Positions 41,508 through 50,553 are shown, counted from the stretch's first letter. The stretch is 64,000 nucleotides of DNA from Lacticaseibacillus kribbianus (GCF_020180945.1 NZ_JAIPUL010000002.1:62001-126000); one strand, 5' to 3'. Translations and numbers: made by a program. Notes: generated by a model not told the origin, from the sequence alone.

Positions 41508-42818
41508 ATGAAAGAGAAGCTGCTGGCCTACTTCGAGATTCGAGAACTGAACACGACCGTCCGCCGCGAAATCCTGGCGGGGTTCACCACGTTCATCTCG
41601 ATGGCCTACATTCTGTTCGTCAATCCATCCGTACTGGGCGCTTCGGGGATGGATAAGGGCGCGGTGTTCACCGCGACCGCCCTGGCCTCGGCCCTTGGGT
41701 GCATGCTGATGGGGATCCTCGCGAAGTACCCGATCGCGACCGCCCCGGCGCTTGGCATCAACGCCTTTTTCGCCTACTCGGTCTGCATCGGCATGAAGAT
41801 TCCGTGGGAAACCGCGCTGGCCGGCGTGTTCGTCGCCGCCCTGATCTTCATCGTCATCACGATCTTCAAGCTGCGCGAGATGATCATCGACGCGATTCCC
41901 GCCGACCTGAAGTACGCAATCTCCGGGGGCATCGGGCTGTTCATCGCGTTCCTCGGGTTGTCCGACGGCGGCCTGATCGTCGCCAACAAGTCCACGCTGG
42001 TCGGCCTCGGGTCGCTCAGCGTCGGGACCACCTGGCTGACCGTGTTCGGCCTGATCGTCACGGCCATTTTGATGGTCAAAAAGGTTCCGGGGGGCATTTT
42101 CATCGGCATGGTCCTGACCACCATCCTGGGTCTGGCGACCGGCCTGATCCACGCGCCGAGCGCCATCGTGTCCGGCGCGCCGTCGCTTGCGCCGACCTTC
42201 CTGGTGGCCGTCAAACACGTCGGCGACATCAACTCGCTGCAGCTGGTGGTCGTGGTGCTGACCTTCCTTCTGGTCACCTTCTTTGACACCGCCGGCACGC
42301 TGGTCGGCCTGGCCAACCAGGCCGGCTTCATGAAGGACAACAAGATGCCGCGCGTCGGCAAGGCGTTGGCCTCCGACTCCACCGCCATGCTCGCCGGGTC
42401 GCTGCTGGGCACCAGCCCGGTCGGCGCCTTCGTGGAAAGCTCCGCCGGCATCGCGGTCGGCGGCCGCAGCGGCCTGACCGCCGTGGTCACCGGGATTTTC
42501 TTCCTGCTCGGCCTGTTCTTCTCGCCGCTTTTGGCCGTGGTCACGACGCAGGTCACCGCGCCGGCTTTGATCATCGTCGGGGTGCTGATGGCGCAGTCGC
42601 TGCGCCAGATCAACTGGAGCCAGCTGGAAATCGCGATTCCGTCCTTCCTGATTCTGCTCGGGATGCCTTTGACCTACAGCATCTCCGACGGCATCGCGCT
42701 TGGGTTCGTCTTCTACCCGATCACGATGATCGCCGCCAAGCGCGGCAAGGAGGTCTCGCCGATCATGTACGGCCTGTTCTTCGTCTTCATCGGGTTCATG
42801 TGGATACTGAATATGTAG
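41508..42818 (+). CDS. AzgA-type purine permease (NCS2 superfamily)
   Basis: 436 residues, about 12-14 membrane helices, of the AzgA/PbuG/PbuO group of hypoxanthine-guanine/adenine permeases. The opening FEIRELNTTVRREILAGFTTF and MAYILFVNP are hallmarks, as are the half-helix motifs ATAPALGINAFFAY and FDTAGTLVGLANQAG. It imports purine bases with protons. Start at 41508 after TTGGAGGC; the longer frame to 41463 is rejected. The stop is followed at once by PAL1 repeats, so its terminator lies 275 bp downstream. Confidence 0.9.
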   Translation: MKEKLLAYFEIRELNTTVRREILAGFTTFISMAYILFVNPSVLGASGMDKGAVFTATALASALGCMLMGILAKYPIATAPALGINAFFAYSVCIGMKIPWETALAGVFVAALIFIVITIFKLREMIIDAIPADLKYAISGGIGLFIAFLGLSDGGLIVANKSTLVGLGSLSVGTTWLTVFGLIVTAILMVKKVPGGIFIGMVLTTILGLATGLIHAPSAIVSGAPSLAPTFLVAVKHVGDINSLQLVVVVLTFLLVTFFDTAGTLVGLANQAGFMKDNKMPRVGKALASDSTAMLAGSLLGTSPVGAFVESSAGIAVGGRSGLTAVVTGIFFLLGLFFSPLLAVVTTQVTAPALIIVGVLMAQSLRQINWSQLEIAIPSFLILLGMPLTYSISDGIALGFVFYPITMIAAKRGKEVSPIMYGLFFVFIGFMWILNM

Positions 42819-42821
42819 CGC

Positions 42822-42932
42822 GTGGAAAACCGCGGGCTTAGCAGGCCGCGTAGCGCAGGGGTGGTGCATGAAGCGGGTTTTGCTTCGTGCACCACCTTAG
42901 CTATGCGAGCCTGCGTTGCGGTTTGGAACGCG
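42822..42932 (+). repeat. PAL1 palindromic repeat, copy 8
   Basis: Directly after the permease stop. Apical arms GGTGGTGCATGAAGC / GCTTCGTGCACCACC around the alternative loop GGGTTTT. Confidence 0.85.
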
Positions 42933-43058
42933 TTTAGAGGGCGGAGCCGAGCGTACTTAGCGGGTCGGGTGGCCTAGCCAAGGCGCTTGGGCCGTACTTT
43001 GGCCCGAGTGCCTTGGCGTAGCCAGCCGTACCCGCGTTGCTCGGCGAAGCCCGTTTAG
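42933..43058 (+). repeat. PAL1 palindromic repeat, copy 9
   Basis: Tandem with copy 8 but with the other loop type: CCAAGGCGCTTGGGCC / GGCCCGAGTGCCTTGG around GTACTTT. Confidence 0.85.
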
Positions 43059-43094
43059 CGCGTGAACCGCTGTGTGGCGAATGGTTGCGTCGAG

Positions 43095-43124
43095 ACGGGC
43101 ACCTCAACTGGGGTGCCCGTTTTT
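43095..43124 (+). terminator. terminator displaced from the purine permease by PAL1 repeats
   Basis: ACGGGCACC (43095-43103), GGTGCCCGT (43112-43120) and T-run. Nothing codes between the permease stop (42818) and here except two PAL1 copies. Confidence 0.85.
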
Positions 43125-43264
43125 GCGTTGGAAAGCGGCGTGCCCCACTGTGCGACACGATGTCACCTGCCGCCTCCCGGCCCCGCGCCCAGTCCGGCAT
43201 CGGACCAGCGACGGATGGGCGGTGTCGCCGGCCGTGGTACACTGGAAGCCGTGGGAGGGATAAC

Positions 43265-43894
43265 ATGAGACGTTGGGTGCTTTTCCTGTTAATCGGTCTG
43301 GCGGTGGCCTTGGGCGGCTGCGCGAACGCCCAGGCCTGCACAAGCAAAAAGGCGGCGCTGCGCACGGCGGCCAAGCGGCTTCAGGCGCGGCACAAGCAGC
43401 CGTTTCGGCTGGTGAAGGGCGTCGCGGTGCGCTACCGCGGCGGACAAAAAGGCCAGCTCCAGGCCGTTTTTGCCCCGATTGAGGCCCCGCACCGGCGCAC
43501 GGCGGTCACGCTGAAGGCCGGCGGCGGCTTCAGCGACGACTACGACAAGTACCACGTGCTGCCGGCCTTTCGCCGTGAGATGCGCGCGCGGCTCGCCGGC
43601 CTGCGTGCGGCGCGCGGCGCCAAGTTCGACCTGAGCGGCCAGACGGCGCTGACGCTGCCGGCGGGCATCAACCTTGACGACTACCTGGACACGGTGCGGC
43701 CGCAGCCAGTGGTGACGCTGCACACGACCGCCGGGGCGGCCCAGGTGGCGGCGGTGTATCGCAAGCTCTGCGGGCGCCTACCGGGGTTTCGCCTGCGGGT
43801 GGTGGCCAACCACCGCCGCCGGCTGAGCGTCACGCACACCCTGCGCGCCAAGCACTGGCTGACGACCGCGGAGATCGCGGCGCGGCTGGACTAG
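43265..43894 (+). CDS. lipoprotein of unknown function
   Basis: 209 residues with a type II signal peptide and lipobox LGGC (Cys about residue 19), then a basic, Arg/Ala-rich domain with a GGFSDDYDKYHVLPAF segment (about 85-100). Two further cysteines (CTSKK near 25, LCGRLP near 165) could form a disulfide outside the cell. Start at 43265 after GGGAGGGATAAC; a -10 TACACT lies 25-30 bp upstream. Ten bases separate it from the next gene. Not recognised. Confidence 0.65.
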   Translation: MRRWVLFLLIGLAVALGGCANAQACTSKKAALRTAAKRLQARHKQPFRLVKGVAVRYRGGQKGQLQAVFAPIEAPHRRTAVTLKAGGGFSDDYDKYHVLPAFRREMRARLAGLRAARGAKFDLSGQTALTLPAGINLDDYLDTVRPQPVVTLHTTAGAAQVAAVYRKLCGRLPGFRLRVVANHRRRLSVTHTLRAKHWLTTAEIAARLD

Positions 43895-43904
43895 GGGGCG
43901 CGGC

Positions 43905-44228
43905 ATGGACAAGGACACGCAGGCGCTGTTCGCCCTGATCGACGCAGCCTACGCGGAGCGGGACGACAGTGACTTAGACCAGCGCTACCACGCGGTGCTG
44001 CTGGACGCGGCTAAGCAGCTTGAGGCCGGCGCCGACCTGGATCGGACGCGCATGGCGCTTTACACGTCGCTGTACCAGCTGCCGCACTTTCGGCCGATGA
44101 CGCTGCCTCAAGCGGGGCGCCGGCTCTATGGCGCCCTGCACGACCACTACCGCGATTACGACGCGGCCAGGCTGCGCCGCGCGGCCCTCGGCTACGGGCT
44201 GATTGTGGCCAGCGGCACGTGGCTGTGA
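43905..44228 (+). CDS. possible bacteriocin immunity-like helical protein
   Basis: 107 residues, predicted all-helical. The pattern LFALIDAAY ... LLDAAKQLEAGAD resembles the EntA-immunity four-helix-bundle family of lactic acid bacteria, but this is a by-eye resemblance. No bacteriocin precursor with a double-Gly leader was found nearby. Co-transcribed with the lipoprotein upstream (10-base gap; GGGGGCGCGGC before the ATG is a weak ribosome site). Confidence 0.5.
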   Translation: MDKDTQALFALIDAAYAERDDSDLDQRYHAVLLDAAKQLEAGADLDRTRMALYTSLYQLPHFRPMTLPQAGRRLYGALHDHYRDYDAARLRRAALGYGLIVASGTWL

Positions 44229-44257
44229 CCGCACCGGAAAAATAGACTGAAACAGCA

Positions 44258-44304
44258 AAAAAACGGCGGCTCACCGTCCCGAATCTGGGAGGGTGAGCCG
44301 CCGT
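44258..44304. terminator. bidirectional terminator between 43.9-kb gene and ABC operon
   Basis: AAACGGCGGCTCACC against GGGTGAGCCGCCGTTT. The A7 run on its left makes it strongest for the minus strand, where it would end the amino-acid ABC operon. Confidence 0.85.
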
Positions 44305-44402
44305 TTGCGGCCGGCCAATGCTTTTGGGTGCCGGCCAAGGGGGGCAAAGTCAATGGTAACGATGTGCGCCGGAGCGCGGTTAGCTCGCCGCGAGTCACGC
44401 TT

Positions 44403-44530
44403 TATCTAAACGCGTTCCCCGCGGCAACGCGGAAGCGGCTAGCTACGCCGCGGCCCTCGGGGCAAGTGCGGCCCCAAGCGCCACGGCTAGGCTACCCGTT
44501 CCGCTAAGCCCGCCGCGGCTCACGCTCTAT
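44403..44530 (-). repeat. PAL1 palindromic repeat, copy 10 (reverse)
   Basis: Lies downstream (minus strand) of the ABC ATPase gene. GCCGCGGCCCTCGGGGC / GCCCCAAGCGCCACGGC around AAGTGCG; a PAL1 fragment continues to its left (44375-44402). Confidence 0.8.
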
Positions 44531-44655
44531 CTAAACGCGTTCCCCGCGGCAACGCAGGTGCGTCCAGCTAGCACCGGTCCTCGAAGCATAACCCGCTTCA
44601 AGAACCGGCGCTACGCTGGCCGACCTGCTAAGCCCGCCGCGGCTCACGCTCTGTT
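44531..44655 (-). repeat. PAL1 palindromic repeat, copy 11 (reverse)
   Basis: Touches the end of the ABC ATPase gene. CGGTCCTCGAAGC / GCTTCAAGAACCG around ATAACCC (loop GGGTTAT), a third loop variant. Confidence 0.8.
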
Positions 44656-45387
44656 CAGGTACCGCTTCAGGAACTCCTGGGTGCGGGCTTCCTGCGGGTG
44701 GTCGAAGAGCTGCTCCGGCGTGCCGCTTTCAGCGATCACGCCCTGGTCCATGAAGACGACGCGGTCGGAGACGTCGCGCGCGAACTCCATTTCGTGGGTG
44801 ACCACGATCATGGTCAGGCCGGTGGTGGCCAGCGCCTTCATCGCGTTCAAGACGTCGTCGACCATCTCCGGGTCAAGCGCGGAGGTCGGCTCGTCGAACA
44901 GGAGGACTTCCGGGTCCATCGCGACGGCGCGGGCGATCGCGACGCGCTGCTTTTGGCCGCCGGACAGCTGGTCGGGCTTGGCATTGACGAACGGGTCCAT
45001 GCCGACCTGGTGCAGCAGCTCCAGCGCGTGGTCCTTGGCGGCCGCGGCGTCACGGTTGAGCACGGTGACCTGCGGGGTGACCACGTTTTGCAGCACGGTC
45101 AGGTTGTTGAACAGGTTGAAGCTTTGGAAAACCATCCCGACCTTGGCGCGGTAGTGCGCGAGGTCGAAATTTTTCTCCAGGATGCTGGCGCCGTGGAACT
45201 TGATGTCGCCGGCGGTCGGCTCCTCGAGCAGGTTGATGTTGCGCAGCAGGGTGGACTTCCCAGACCCGGAGCGGCCGATGATGGACACCACCTCGCCCTG
45301 CGCGACGTCGAAGTTGATGTCGGTCAGGACCACGTGGTCGCCAAAGACCTTCTTGAGGTTTTGGACTTCAATGATGGATTCTGTCAT
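44644..45387 (-). CDS. amino-acid ABC transporter ATP-binding protein (GlnQ type)
   Basis: 247 residues with Walker [10 protein letters not shown] (about 38-46), Q-loop, [14 protein letters not shown] (about 141-154), Walker [12 protein letters not shown] (about 165-175) and the H-loop VVTHEM. It powers the fused receptor/permease encoded upstream on the same strand. A PAL1 copy, not coding sequence, fills the 144-bp gap between the two genes. The last codons overlap PAL1 copy 11. Confidence 0.93.
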   Translation of the reverse strand: MTESIIEVQNLKKVFGDHVVLTDINFDVAQGEVVSIIGRSGSGKSTLLRNINLLEEPTAGDIKFHGASILEKNFDLAHYRAKVGMVFQSFNLFNNLTVLQNVVTPQVTVLNRDAAAAKDHALELLHQVGMDPFVNAKPDQLSGGQKQRVAIARAVAMDPEVLLFDEPTSALDPEMVDDVLNAMKALATTGLTMIVVTHEMEFARDVSDRVVFMDQGVIAESGTPEQLFDHPQEARTQEFLKRYLNRA

Positions 45388-45401
45388 AGTCTTTCTCCTT
45401 T

Positions 45402-45530
45402 GAACGTCGTCGAGCGCCGCGGGGCAACGCGGGAGCGGCTAGCTACGCCCAACCACTCGGGCCAAAGTGCGGCCCAAGCGGTTGAGCTAGGCTACCCGTC
45501 CCGCTAAGTGCGCCCCGCTCTGCTCTGGCT
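45402..45530 (-). repeat. PAL1 palindromic repeat, copy 12 (reverse), inside ABC operon
   Basis: CAACCACTCGGGCC / GGCCCAAGCGGTTG around AAAGTGC. It starts one base after the permease stop (minus strand) and ends about 14 bases before the ATPase start. Confidence 0.85.
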
Positions 45531-45531
45531 C

Positions 45532-47112
45532 CTAGTTACTGGTCTTCGGTGTCTCCACCTGCATCTGGTTGTTCATCACGTTGTAGTTCTTCGGGCCGTC
45601 GATGCGCTTTTCAATCAGGCGGAAGAGGCGCGAAATCGTGAAGGTCAGAATCAGGTAGATGCCGCAGACGATCAGGTAGGTGTGGAAGAACTGGAAGTTC
45701 TGGCCCGCGACGGTTTCGGAGGTGAAGAACAGCTCGGAAACGGAGATGACGGACAGGACCGAGGTGTCCTTGATGTTGACGATGAACTCGTTGGTCACGG
45801 CCGGCAGGGAGTTGCGAATCGCCTGGGGCAGGATGACCTTCAGCATGGTCTGCAGGTGGGTGAAGCCGAGGGCGTGGGCGGCCTCGAACTGGCCGGCGTC
45901 CACGGAGATGATGCCGCCGCGGATGATTTCGGAGATGTAGGCCCCAGTGTTGATGGAGACGATGACCAGGGCGGCCGCCGTCTTATCCATGTTGAGCCCG
46001 AATGCCTGGGCCGCGCCGTAGTAGAGCACGGCGGCCTGGACGATCATTGGGGTGCCACGGAAGACCTCGATGTAGACGGACAGCAGCCAGTTGACGAACC
46101 ACTGCAGGCCGCGCTTGCTCTTGGTCTTCGGCGCCGGAATGGTGCGGACGATGCCGACCAGAAGGCCGATGACGAAGCCGACGATGGTGCCGATCAGAGA
46201 GATCAAGAGGGTCATGCCGGTCCCACGGGCGAGCATCGGGCCGTACTGCTTGAGGATGGAGACGAACCAGTTGCCCTCGCTTGCCGTGGACGGCTGGTTG
46301 GCGACGGCCTCGGTCATCAGCTGGTCGCGCTCCTTGCTGGAGATGTTGGCCAGGGCCTCGTTGATCTTGGCCTTGTCCGGGTCGTTCTTGCGCAGCCCGA
46401 TGGCCAGGTCGACGTCTTCGGGGTTGGTCTTGAAGCCGTTGGCCTTGCTGAAGCGCAGGTAGGTGAGGTTCGGGTTGGCGGCCTCGGCCGTGATCCCTTC
46501 CGGCACCTCGGAGACGTAGCCGTCGATGGTGCCGGACTCAAGCGCGACGCGCATGGCCGGGAAGTTGTTCATCGCGCCTTCCTTGATCGCACCCTTCAGC
46601 TGGCTGATCGCCTGGTAGTGGAACGTGGAGAGCTGCGCGGTGATCTTGGCGCCCTTGAAGTCCTTGATGCTGGTGGCCTTGGCGTACTTGCTGTCGCGGC
46701 GCACCACGACGGTCAGCTTGGAGGCGTAGTAGGTGTTACTAAAATCAATGGTCTTGCGGCGCTCCGGGGTCGGGGACATGCCGGCGATGATCGCGTCGAT
46801 CTTGCCGGAGGTCAAAGCGGGCGGCAGGCCGTCCCAGGACGTCTTGACCACGATGACCTTTTTGCCCAGGGCCTTGGCGACCTTCTTGGCCATCTGCACG
46901 TCGTAGCCGTTGGCGTAGTCGCTGGAGCCCTGGATCTTGACGGCGCCGTTCGCGTCCGTGCTTTGCGTCCAGTTGAACGGGGCGTAGCCGGCCTCCATGC
47001 CGACCTTCAGGGTGCCGCCGGCGGCAAGGACCGGCTGGCTCTGGGCAGCCAGGCCCAGGCCGACGGCGAGGGCGAACCCTGCACCGACAATCGCGGATAA
47101 CAACTTCTTCAT
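45532..47112 (-). CDS. amino-acid ABC transporter, fused substrate-binding protein and permease
   Basis: 526 residues: signal peptide (1-35), a family 3 solute-binding domain (about 36-265, starting LKVGMEAGYAPFNW), then a HisM/GlnP-type permease domain with the EAA loop region EAAHALGFTHLQTMLKVILPQA (about 435-456). The receptor is thereby held at the membrane. Start at 47112 after GAAGGGAG; an earlier in-frame ATG falls inside the riboswitch terminator. Control by a lysine riboswitch makes lysine (or a cationic amino acid) the likely substrate. Confidence 0.9.
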   Translation of the reverse strand: MKKLLSAIVGAGFALAVGLGLAAQSQPVLAAGGTLKVGMEAGYAPFNWTQSTDANGAVKIQGSSDYANGYDVQMAKKVAKALGKKVIVVKTSWDGLPPALTSGKIDAIIAGMSPTPERRKTIDFSNTYYASKLTVVVRRDSKYAKATSIKDFKGAKITAQLSTFHYQAISQLKGAIKEGAMNNFPAMRVALESGTIDGYVSEVPEGITAEAANPNLTYLRFSKANGFKTNPEDVDLAIGLRKNDPDKAKINEALANISSKERDQLMTEAVANQPSTASEGNWFVSILKQYGPMLARGTGMTLLISLIGTIVGFVIGLLVGIVRTIPAPKTKSKRGLQWFVNWLLSVYIEVFRGTPMIVQAAVLYYGAAQAFGLNMDKTAAALVIVSINTGAYISEIIRGGIISVDAGQFEAAHALGFTHLQTMLKVILPQAIRNSLPAVTNEFIVNIKDTSVLSVISVSELFFTSETVAGQNFQFFHTYLIVCGIYLILTFTISRLFRLIEKRIDGPKNYNVMNNQMQVETPKTSN

Positions 47113-47158
47113 CAGACATTTCTCCCTTCGTGTTTGGTCACTCGGGAAATAGAGAACT

Positions 47159-47200
47159 AAAAAACGTTGGCCTTTGTTTGTGGTAAACAAAGGCCAACGT
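47159..47200 (-). terminator. terminator of the lysine riboswitch
   Basis: A perfect 16-bp stem (47164-47179 with 47185-47200) followed on the minus strand by a T6 run, ~47 bases before the transporter start. Confidence 0.93.
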
Positions 47201-47219
47201 GGATTTCTGCATAATTAGC

Positions 47220-47392
47220 AAGAATCATAGCGCTCCGAAGCATTGCTTCGACAGTCCAGCGGCTTTCGCCCACTGTCCCAACCCGCCAGGTGCCTAATCG
47301 CCCGGTGAGTTTCGGCGGGGGTGCTTACGGCTGATTCATCGGGTTAGGCCCTCCTCAGCTGTCGTCACCACCCGCGACCTCTATTTCTTGGT
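47220..47392 (-). ncRNA. lysine riboswitch (L-box) aptamer
   Basis: Minus-strand elements in order: ATAGAGGTCGCG (47384-47373), GCCGAA (47316-47311) and GGACTGTC (47257-47250), matching the known L-box landmarks AGAGGNGCG, GCCGAA and GGCTGTC. The ends AAGAAATAG and CTATGATTCTT can form P1. A promoter precedes it and a terminator follows. It should reduce transporter expression when lysine is plentiful. Confidence 0.8.
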
Positions 47393-47416
47393 GGTTTATT
47401 CAAATGTCTGACCATG

Positions 47417-47445
47417 AGTCTAGGCGAGTTCGGAGGGCTTGTCAA
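47417..47445 (-). promoter_or_regulatory. promoter of lysine riboswitch-transporter operon
   Basis: Minus strand TTGACA (47445-47440), 17-bp spacer, TAGACT (47422-47417). Confidence 0.75.
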
Positions 47446-47639
47446 GGGCGGCCACAGAAAATTGTCAACCGGAAATAAATTTTTCGGTGGGCGACGCCGC
47501 GACCTTGAGAAATATCCACTTTCTTGAACATTTTCATGATTGATTGCAACGGCCGCACCGGGTAAAAGCGTGAGGTCCCGCCGCGCCGGCCTTTTTCGGC
47601 TACTTCTCCGAGAATTTGTTGCGCCCAACCCGCTCGGAA

Positions 47640-47677
47640 TGTAACCGCTTTCCTTCTGGCGGGGGAGCCGGTATACT
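47640..47677 (+). promoter_or_regulatory. cre site and promoter of cellobiose PTS operon
   Basis: TGTAACCGCTTTCC (47640-47653) matches cre at all but the last base and covers the -35 region; -10 TATACT at 47672-47677. The 47446-47639 stretch to its left holds no recognised gene. Confidence 0.65.
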
Positions 47678-47699
47678 GGAAACAAAGGAGGGGAAGAAG

Positions 47700-49022
47700 A
47701 TGAAATTGATGGAACGGGTTCTCGATCGCTACCTGTCGCCGATCGCCAACTGGATGAACCAAAACGCGTTTTTCGCCACCCTGGCTGCCGCGTTCATGCG
47801 CAGCCTGCCGGTCACCATCGGCGTGGCGCTGATCCTGGTGGTGTACGGCATTCCGGTGCCGGCGTGGCAGGACTACATCTGGCACTCGGCGTTGAACGAC
47901 CAGTTCACCGCCGCGTTGGGCGCGTCGATGAACGCGCTGGGGCTTTACATCGCGTTCAATTTTGCCTACCTGTACGCCAAGCGGGCCGGGCGCGACGGCC
48001 TGACCGCGGGGATGCTCGCGGTGATGAACTTCCTGATGCTGATGCCGCAGGTGGTCCGCGTGCCGACGCTGTCGCCGGTCGTGACCAAGGGCGCGACCAG
48101 CGTCACCGGGGTGGAAAAGGTCGCGGCCTTTGCCACGACCTACACCGGCGGGGGCGGCATCATCGTCGCCATCCTGGTCGCCTACCTGACCGCCACCCTG
48201 TACCTGGCGCTGGACCGCCGGCACCTGACCATCAAGATGCCGGCCGGCGTGCCGCCGATGGTGCAAGACGCGATGGCCCCGGCCATCATCGCCATCGTTT
48301 TGGCCAGCGGGTTCTTCGCACTTCGCATCGCGCTGTGGCTGACACCGGCCCACGACCTGTTCTCGCTTGTGACCGATCTGATTCAGGCGCCGCTGCAGCA
48401 CCTGACCGGCCAGCCCCTGAGCATCATCCTGCTGGCGACCTTGACCAACGTGTTTTGGTTCTTCGGCCTGCACCCGTCGTTGATCCTCGGCGTCAGCAGC
48501 CCGCTTCTGCTGGCGCTGGTCGCTTCGAACGCCAACGCGCTGGCGGGCGGCAAGCCGCTGCCGTTTCTGGTCGGCGGGCTGGTGTACCTGATGACCTCGA
48601 ACATGTTCGGCGGTCAGGGGCAGACGCTCGGGCTGGTGATCGCGATGAGCCGCGCCAAGTCCGTGCGCTACCGCCAGATGTTTCGCCTGGAGGTGGTGCC
48701 GGCGCTGTTCAACGTCAACGAGCCGCTGATCTTCGGCATGCCGATCATGCTCAACCCGCTGTTTTTCCTGCCGATGCTTCTGGTCGCGCCGGTCAGCGGC
48801 TTTGCGACCTGGGGGCTGGTGCGGCTGTTGGCCGTCACCCGCTACCAGGCCGGGGTGATGCTGCTGTGGACGCTGCCGGGGCCGGTGCAGGCGCTGATGT
48901 ACGGCGGCGGCAAGCTGCTGGTGATCATGGCGGCGGTGTTCGTCTTGATCACGCTGGTGTGGCTGCCGTTCTTTCGCATCGCCGACCGGCGCGCCCTGGC
49001 GGCGGAGCAGGCCGCCGCGTGA
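47700..49022 (+). CDS. PTS lactose/cellobiose-family IIC component
   Basis: 440-residue membrane protein of the CelB/ChbC type: start MKLMERVLDRYLSPIANWMNQN, and the conserved NVNEPLIFGMPIMLNP loop (about 340-355) that forms the sugar site. It imports and phosphorylates beta-glucosides with IIA and IIB partners, which are not encoded here. Start at 47700 after AAAGGAGGGG. Twenty-seven bases separate it from the GH1 gene that would use its product. Confidence 0.9.
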   Translation: MKLMERVLDRYLSPIANWMNQNAFFATLAAAFMRSLPVTIGVALILVVYGIPVPAWQDYIWHSALNDQFTAALGASMNALGLYIAFNFAYLYAKRAGRDGLTAGMLAVMNFLMLMPQVVRVPTLSPVVTKGATSVTGVEKVAAFATTYTGGGGIIVAILVAYLTATLYLALDRRHLTIKMPAGVPPMVQDAMAPAIIAIVLASGFFALRIALWLTPAHDLFSLVTDLIQAPLQHLTGQPLSIILLATLTNVFWFFGLHPSLILGVSSPLLLALVASNANALAGGKPLPFLVGGLVYLMTSNMFGGQGQTLGLVIAMSRAKSVRYRQMFRLEVVPALFNVNEPLIFGMPIMLNPLFFLPMLLVAPVSGFATWGLVRLLAVTRYQAGVMLLWTLPGPVQALMYGGGKLLVIMAAVFVLITLVWLPFFRIADRRALAAEQAAA

Positions 49023-49049
49023 GTTGAGCTTAGAATAGGGGGATTTTCC

Positions 49050-50351
49050 ATGACATTTCCAGCACAGTTTTTGTGGGGCGCGGCGACCAGCGCCTACCAG
49101 TACGAGGGCGCCGCAACCGCCGACGGGAAAAAGCCGTCGGTGCAAGACGCCGTAAGCGACCTGTTCAAGACGGCTAGCGACGGCTACCACCACGCCGAAG
49201 AGGACGTGGCGCTGATGGCGGAGCTTGGCCTTCGCGCCTACCGCTTTTCCGTCGCGTGGTCCCGCATTTACCCGGATGGGGTCACGCTGAACCCGGCGGG
49301 GCTTGCTTACTACCAGCACCTGCTGGACCTGCTTGAGGCCGCGCACATCACGCCGGTGGTCACGCTGTACCACTTCGACCTGCCGCAGGCGCTGGCGGAG
49401 GCCGGCGGCTGGGCCAACCGGGACACCATCGCGGCCTACCAGCGCTTCGCCCACACCGTGTTTGAGGCGTTCGGCACCCGGGTGACGTACTACCAGACCG
49501 TCAACGAGCAGAACATGCTGCTGATGATGAGCCTCAAGCAGGCGCTGGCGGGGCAGGGCACCGTTCAGGACGCGCTGCAGGGCAACCACCACCTGTTCGT
49601 CGCCGGCGCCCTGGCAATTCAGGACGCGCACGCGCACTTCCCACACATCCTGATCGGTCCGGCCCCGAACCTGGTCGCCGTGTACCCGCTGAGCCCCAAG
49701 CCGGAGGACGCCCTGGCCGCCAACACGTACGACGCCCTGCGCAACCTGCTGTTCAGCGACATGGCGGGCTTCGGGCGCTACAACCCGACGGCCCTGGCCG
49801 TTTTGGCCGCCGCGGGCATCACGCTGAACGTCACCGAGGAAGACCGCGCCGTGCTCGCGCAGGCCCGCCCCGACCTGCTGTACTTCAACTACTACAACAG
49901 CGAGGTCGTCACCGCAGCAAGCGGGCCGCTGCCGTTTCGCAAGGTTCCCAACCCCGAGACGCCGCAGACGGCGTACGGCTGGGACATCGACCCGCTCGGC
50001 CTGCGCATCACCCTGCGCCAGCTGTGGGATCGCTATCGGCTGCCCTTGATGATCACCGAAAACGGCCTGGGCGCCCAAGACGCGCTCGAAGGCGGCGCGG
50101 TCCACGACCAGGCGCGCATCGCCTACCTGCGCGCGCACCTGCAGCAAGTGGGCCAGGCCATCGACGAGGGGATCCATGTCGTCGGCTACAACGTCTGGTC
50201 GGCCATCGACCTGGTGTCCACCCACGACGGCTTCGAGAAGCGCTACGGGCTGGTGTATGTCGCCCAAGACGCCGCGCGGACCCGCACCCGCAAGGACAGC
50301 TTCGCCTGGTACCAAGGCGTCATCGCCAGCGACGGCGAGACGCTGAACTGA
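49050..50351 (+). CDS. GH1 6-phospho-beta-glucosidase
   Basis: 433 residues of glycoside hydrolase family 1: N-terminal FLWGAATSAYQYEGA signature, acid/base Glu153 in TVNEQN, nucleophile Glu337 in LMITENGLG. Pairing with a cellobiose-type IIC makes a 6-phospho-beta-glucoside the likely substrate. Somewhat shorter than typical (~470 residues). The ribosome site (TAGGGGG) is modest. Operon is closed by a terminator. Confidence 0.92.
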   Translation: MTFPAQFLWGAATSAYQYEGAATADGKKPSVQDAVSDLFKTASDGYHHAEEDVALMAELGLRAYRFSVAWSRIYPDGVTLNPAGLAYYQHLLDLLEAAHITPVVTLYHFDLPQALAEAGGWANRDTIAAYQRFAHTVFEAFGTRVTYYQTVNEQNMLLMMSLKQALAGQGTVQDALQGNHHLFVAGALAIQDAHAHFPHILIGPAPNLVAVYPLSPKPEDALAANTYDALRNLLFSDMAGFGRYNPTALAVLAAAGITLNVTEEDRAVLAQARPDLLYFNYYNSEVVTAASGPLPFRKVPNPETPQTAYGWDIDPLGLRITLRQLWDRYRLPLMITENGLGAQDALEGGAVHDQARIAYLRAHLQQVGQAIDEGIHVVGYNVWSAIDLVSTHDGFEKRYGLVYVAQDAARTRTRKDSFAWYQGVIASDGETLN

Positions 50352-50357
50352 CTTGCC

Positions 50358-50387
50358 AAGGCACCGGTTGCCACCGGTGCCTTTTTT
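50358..50387 (+). terminator. terminator of the IIC-GH1 operon
   Basis: AAGGCACCGGT, TGCC, ACCGGTGCCTT and T6. Confidence 0.93.
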
Positions 50388-50413
50388 GCGCGCCGGCGCT
50401 GACGTCCTCGCGC

Positions 50414-50553
50414 AAAATGAAACGTACTTCATTTTGAGCCGAAAATAGCGCCAGAATGAAACATACGTCATTGTGAGGCGCAATGGACTTCGAAATGAAG
50501 CGTACTTCTTTTTGAGCCGCCAATGGCGCCGACATGAAACAGCCTTTGTTTTG
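50414..50553. repeat. four imperfect 39-bp repeats with palindromic core
   Basis: First core AAAATGAA-ACGTAC-TTCATTTT (50414-50435) is a perfect palindrome; three more degenerate copies follow near 50454, 50493 and 50533. Read on the minus strand, an open frame gives successive 13-residue units such as NEVRFILREDVSA, NDVCFILALFSAQ and KEVRFISKSIAPH. There is no convincing start or ribosome site, so DNA-level function or a relic is more likely than a protein. The rest of the 50388-50890 gap shows no gene. Confidence 0.7.

Noticed and set aside
47442-50483. 1013-codon minus-strand open frame opposite the IIC and GH1 genes
   Set aside because: It is a GC-rich antisense shadow of two well-recognised genes, with Gln/Arg/His-rich low-complexity translation.
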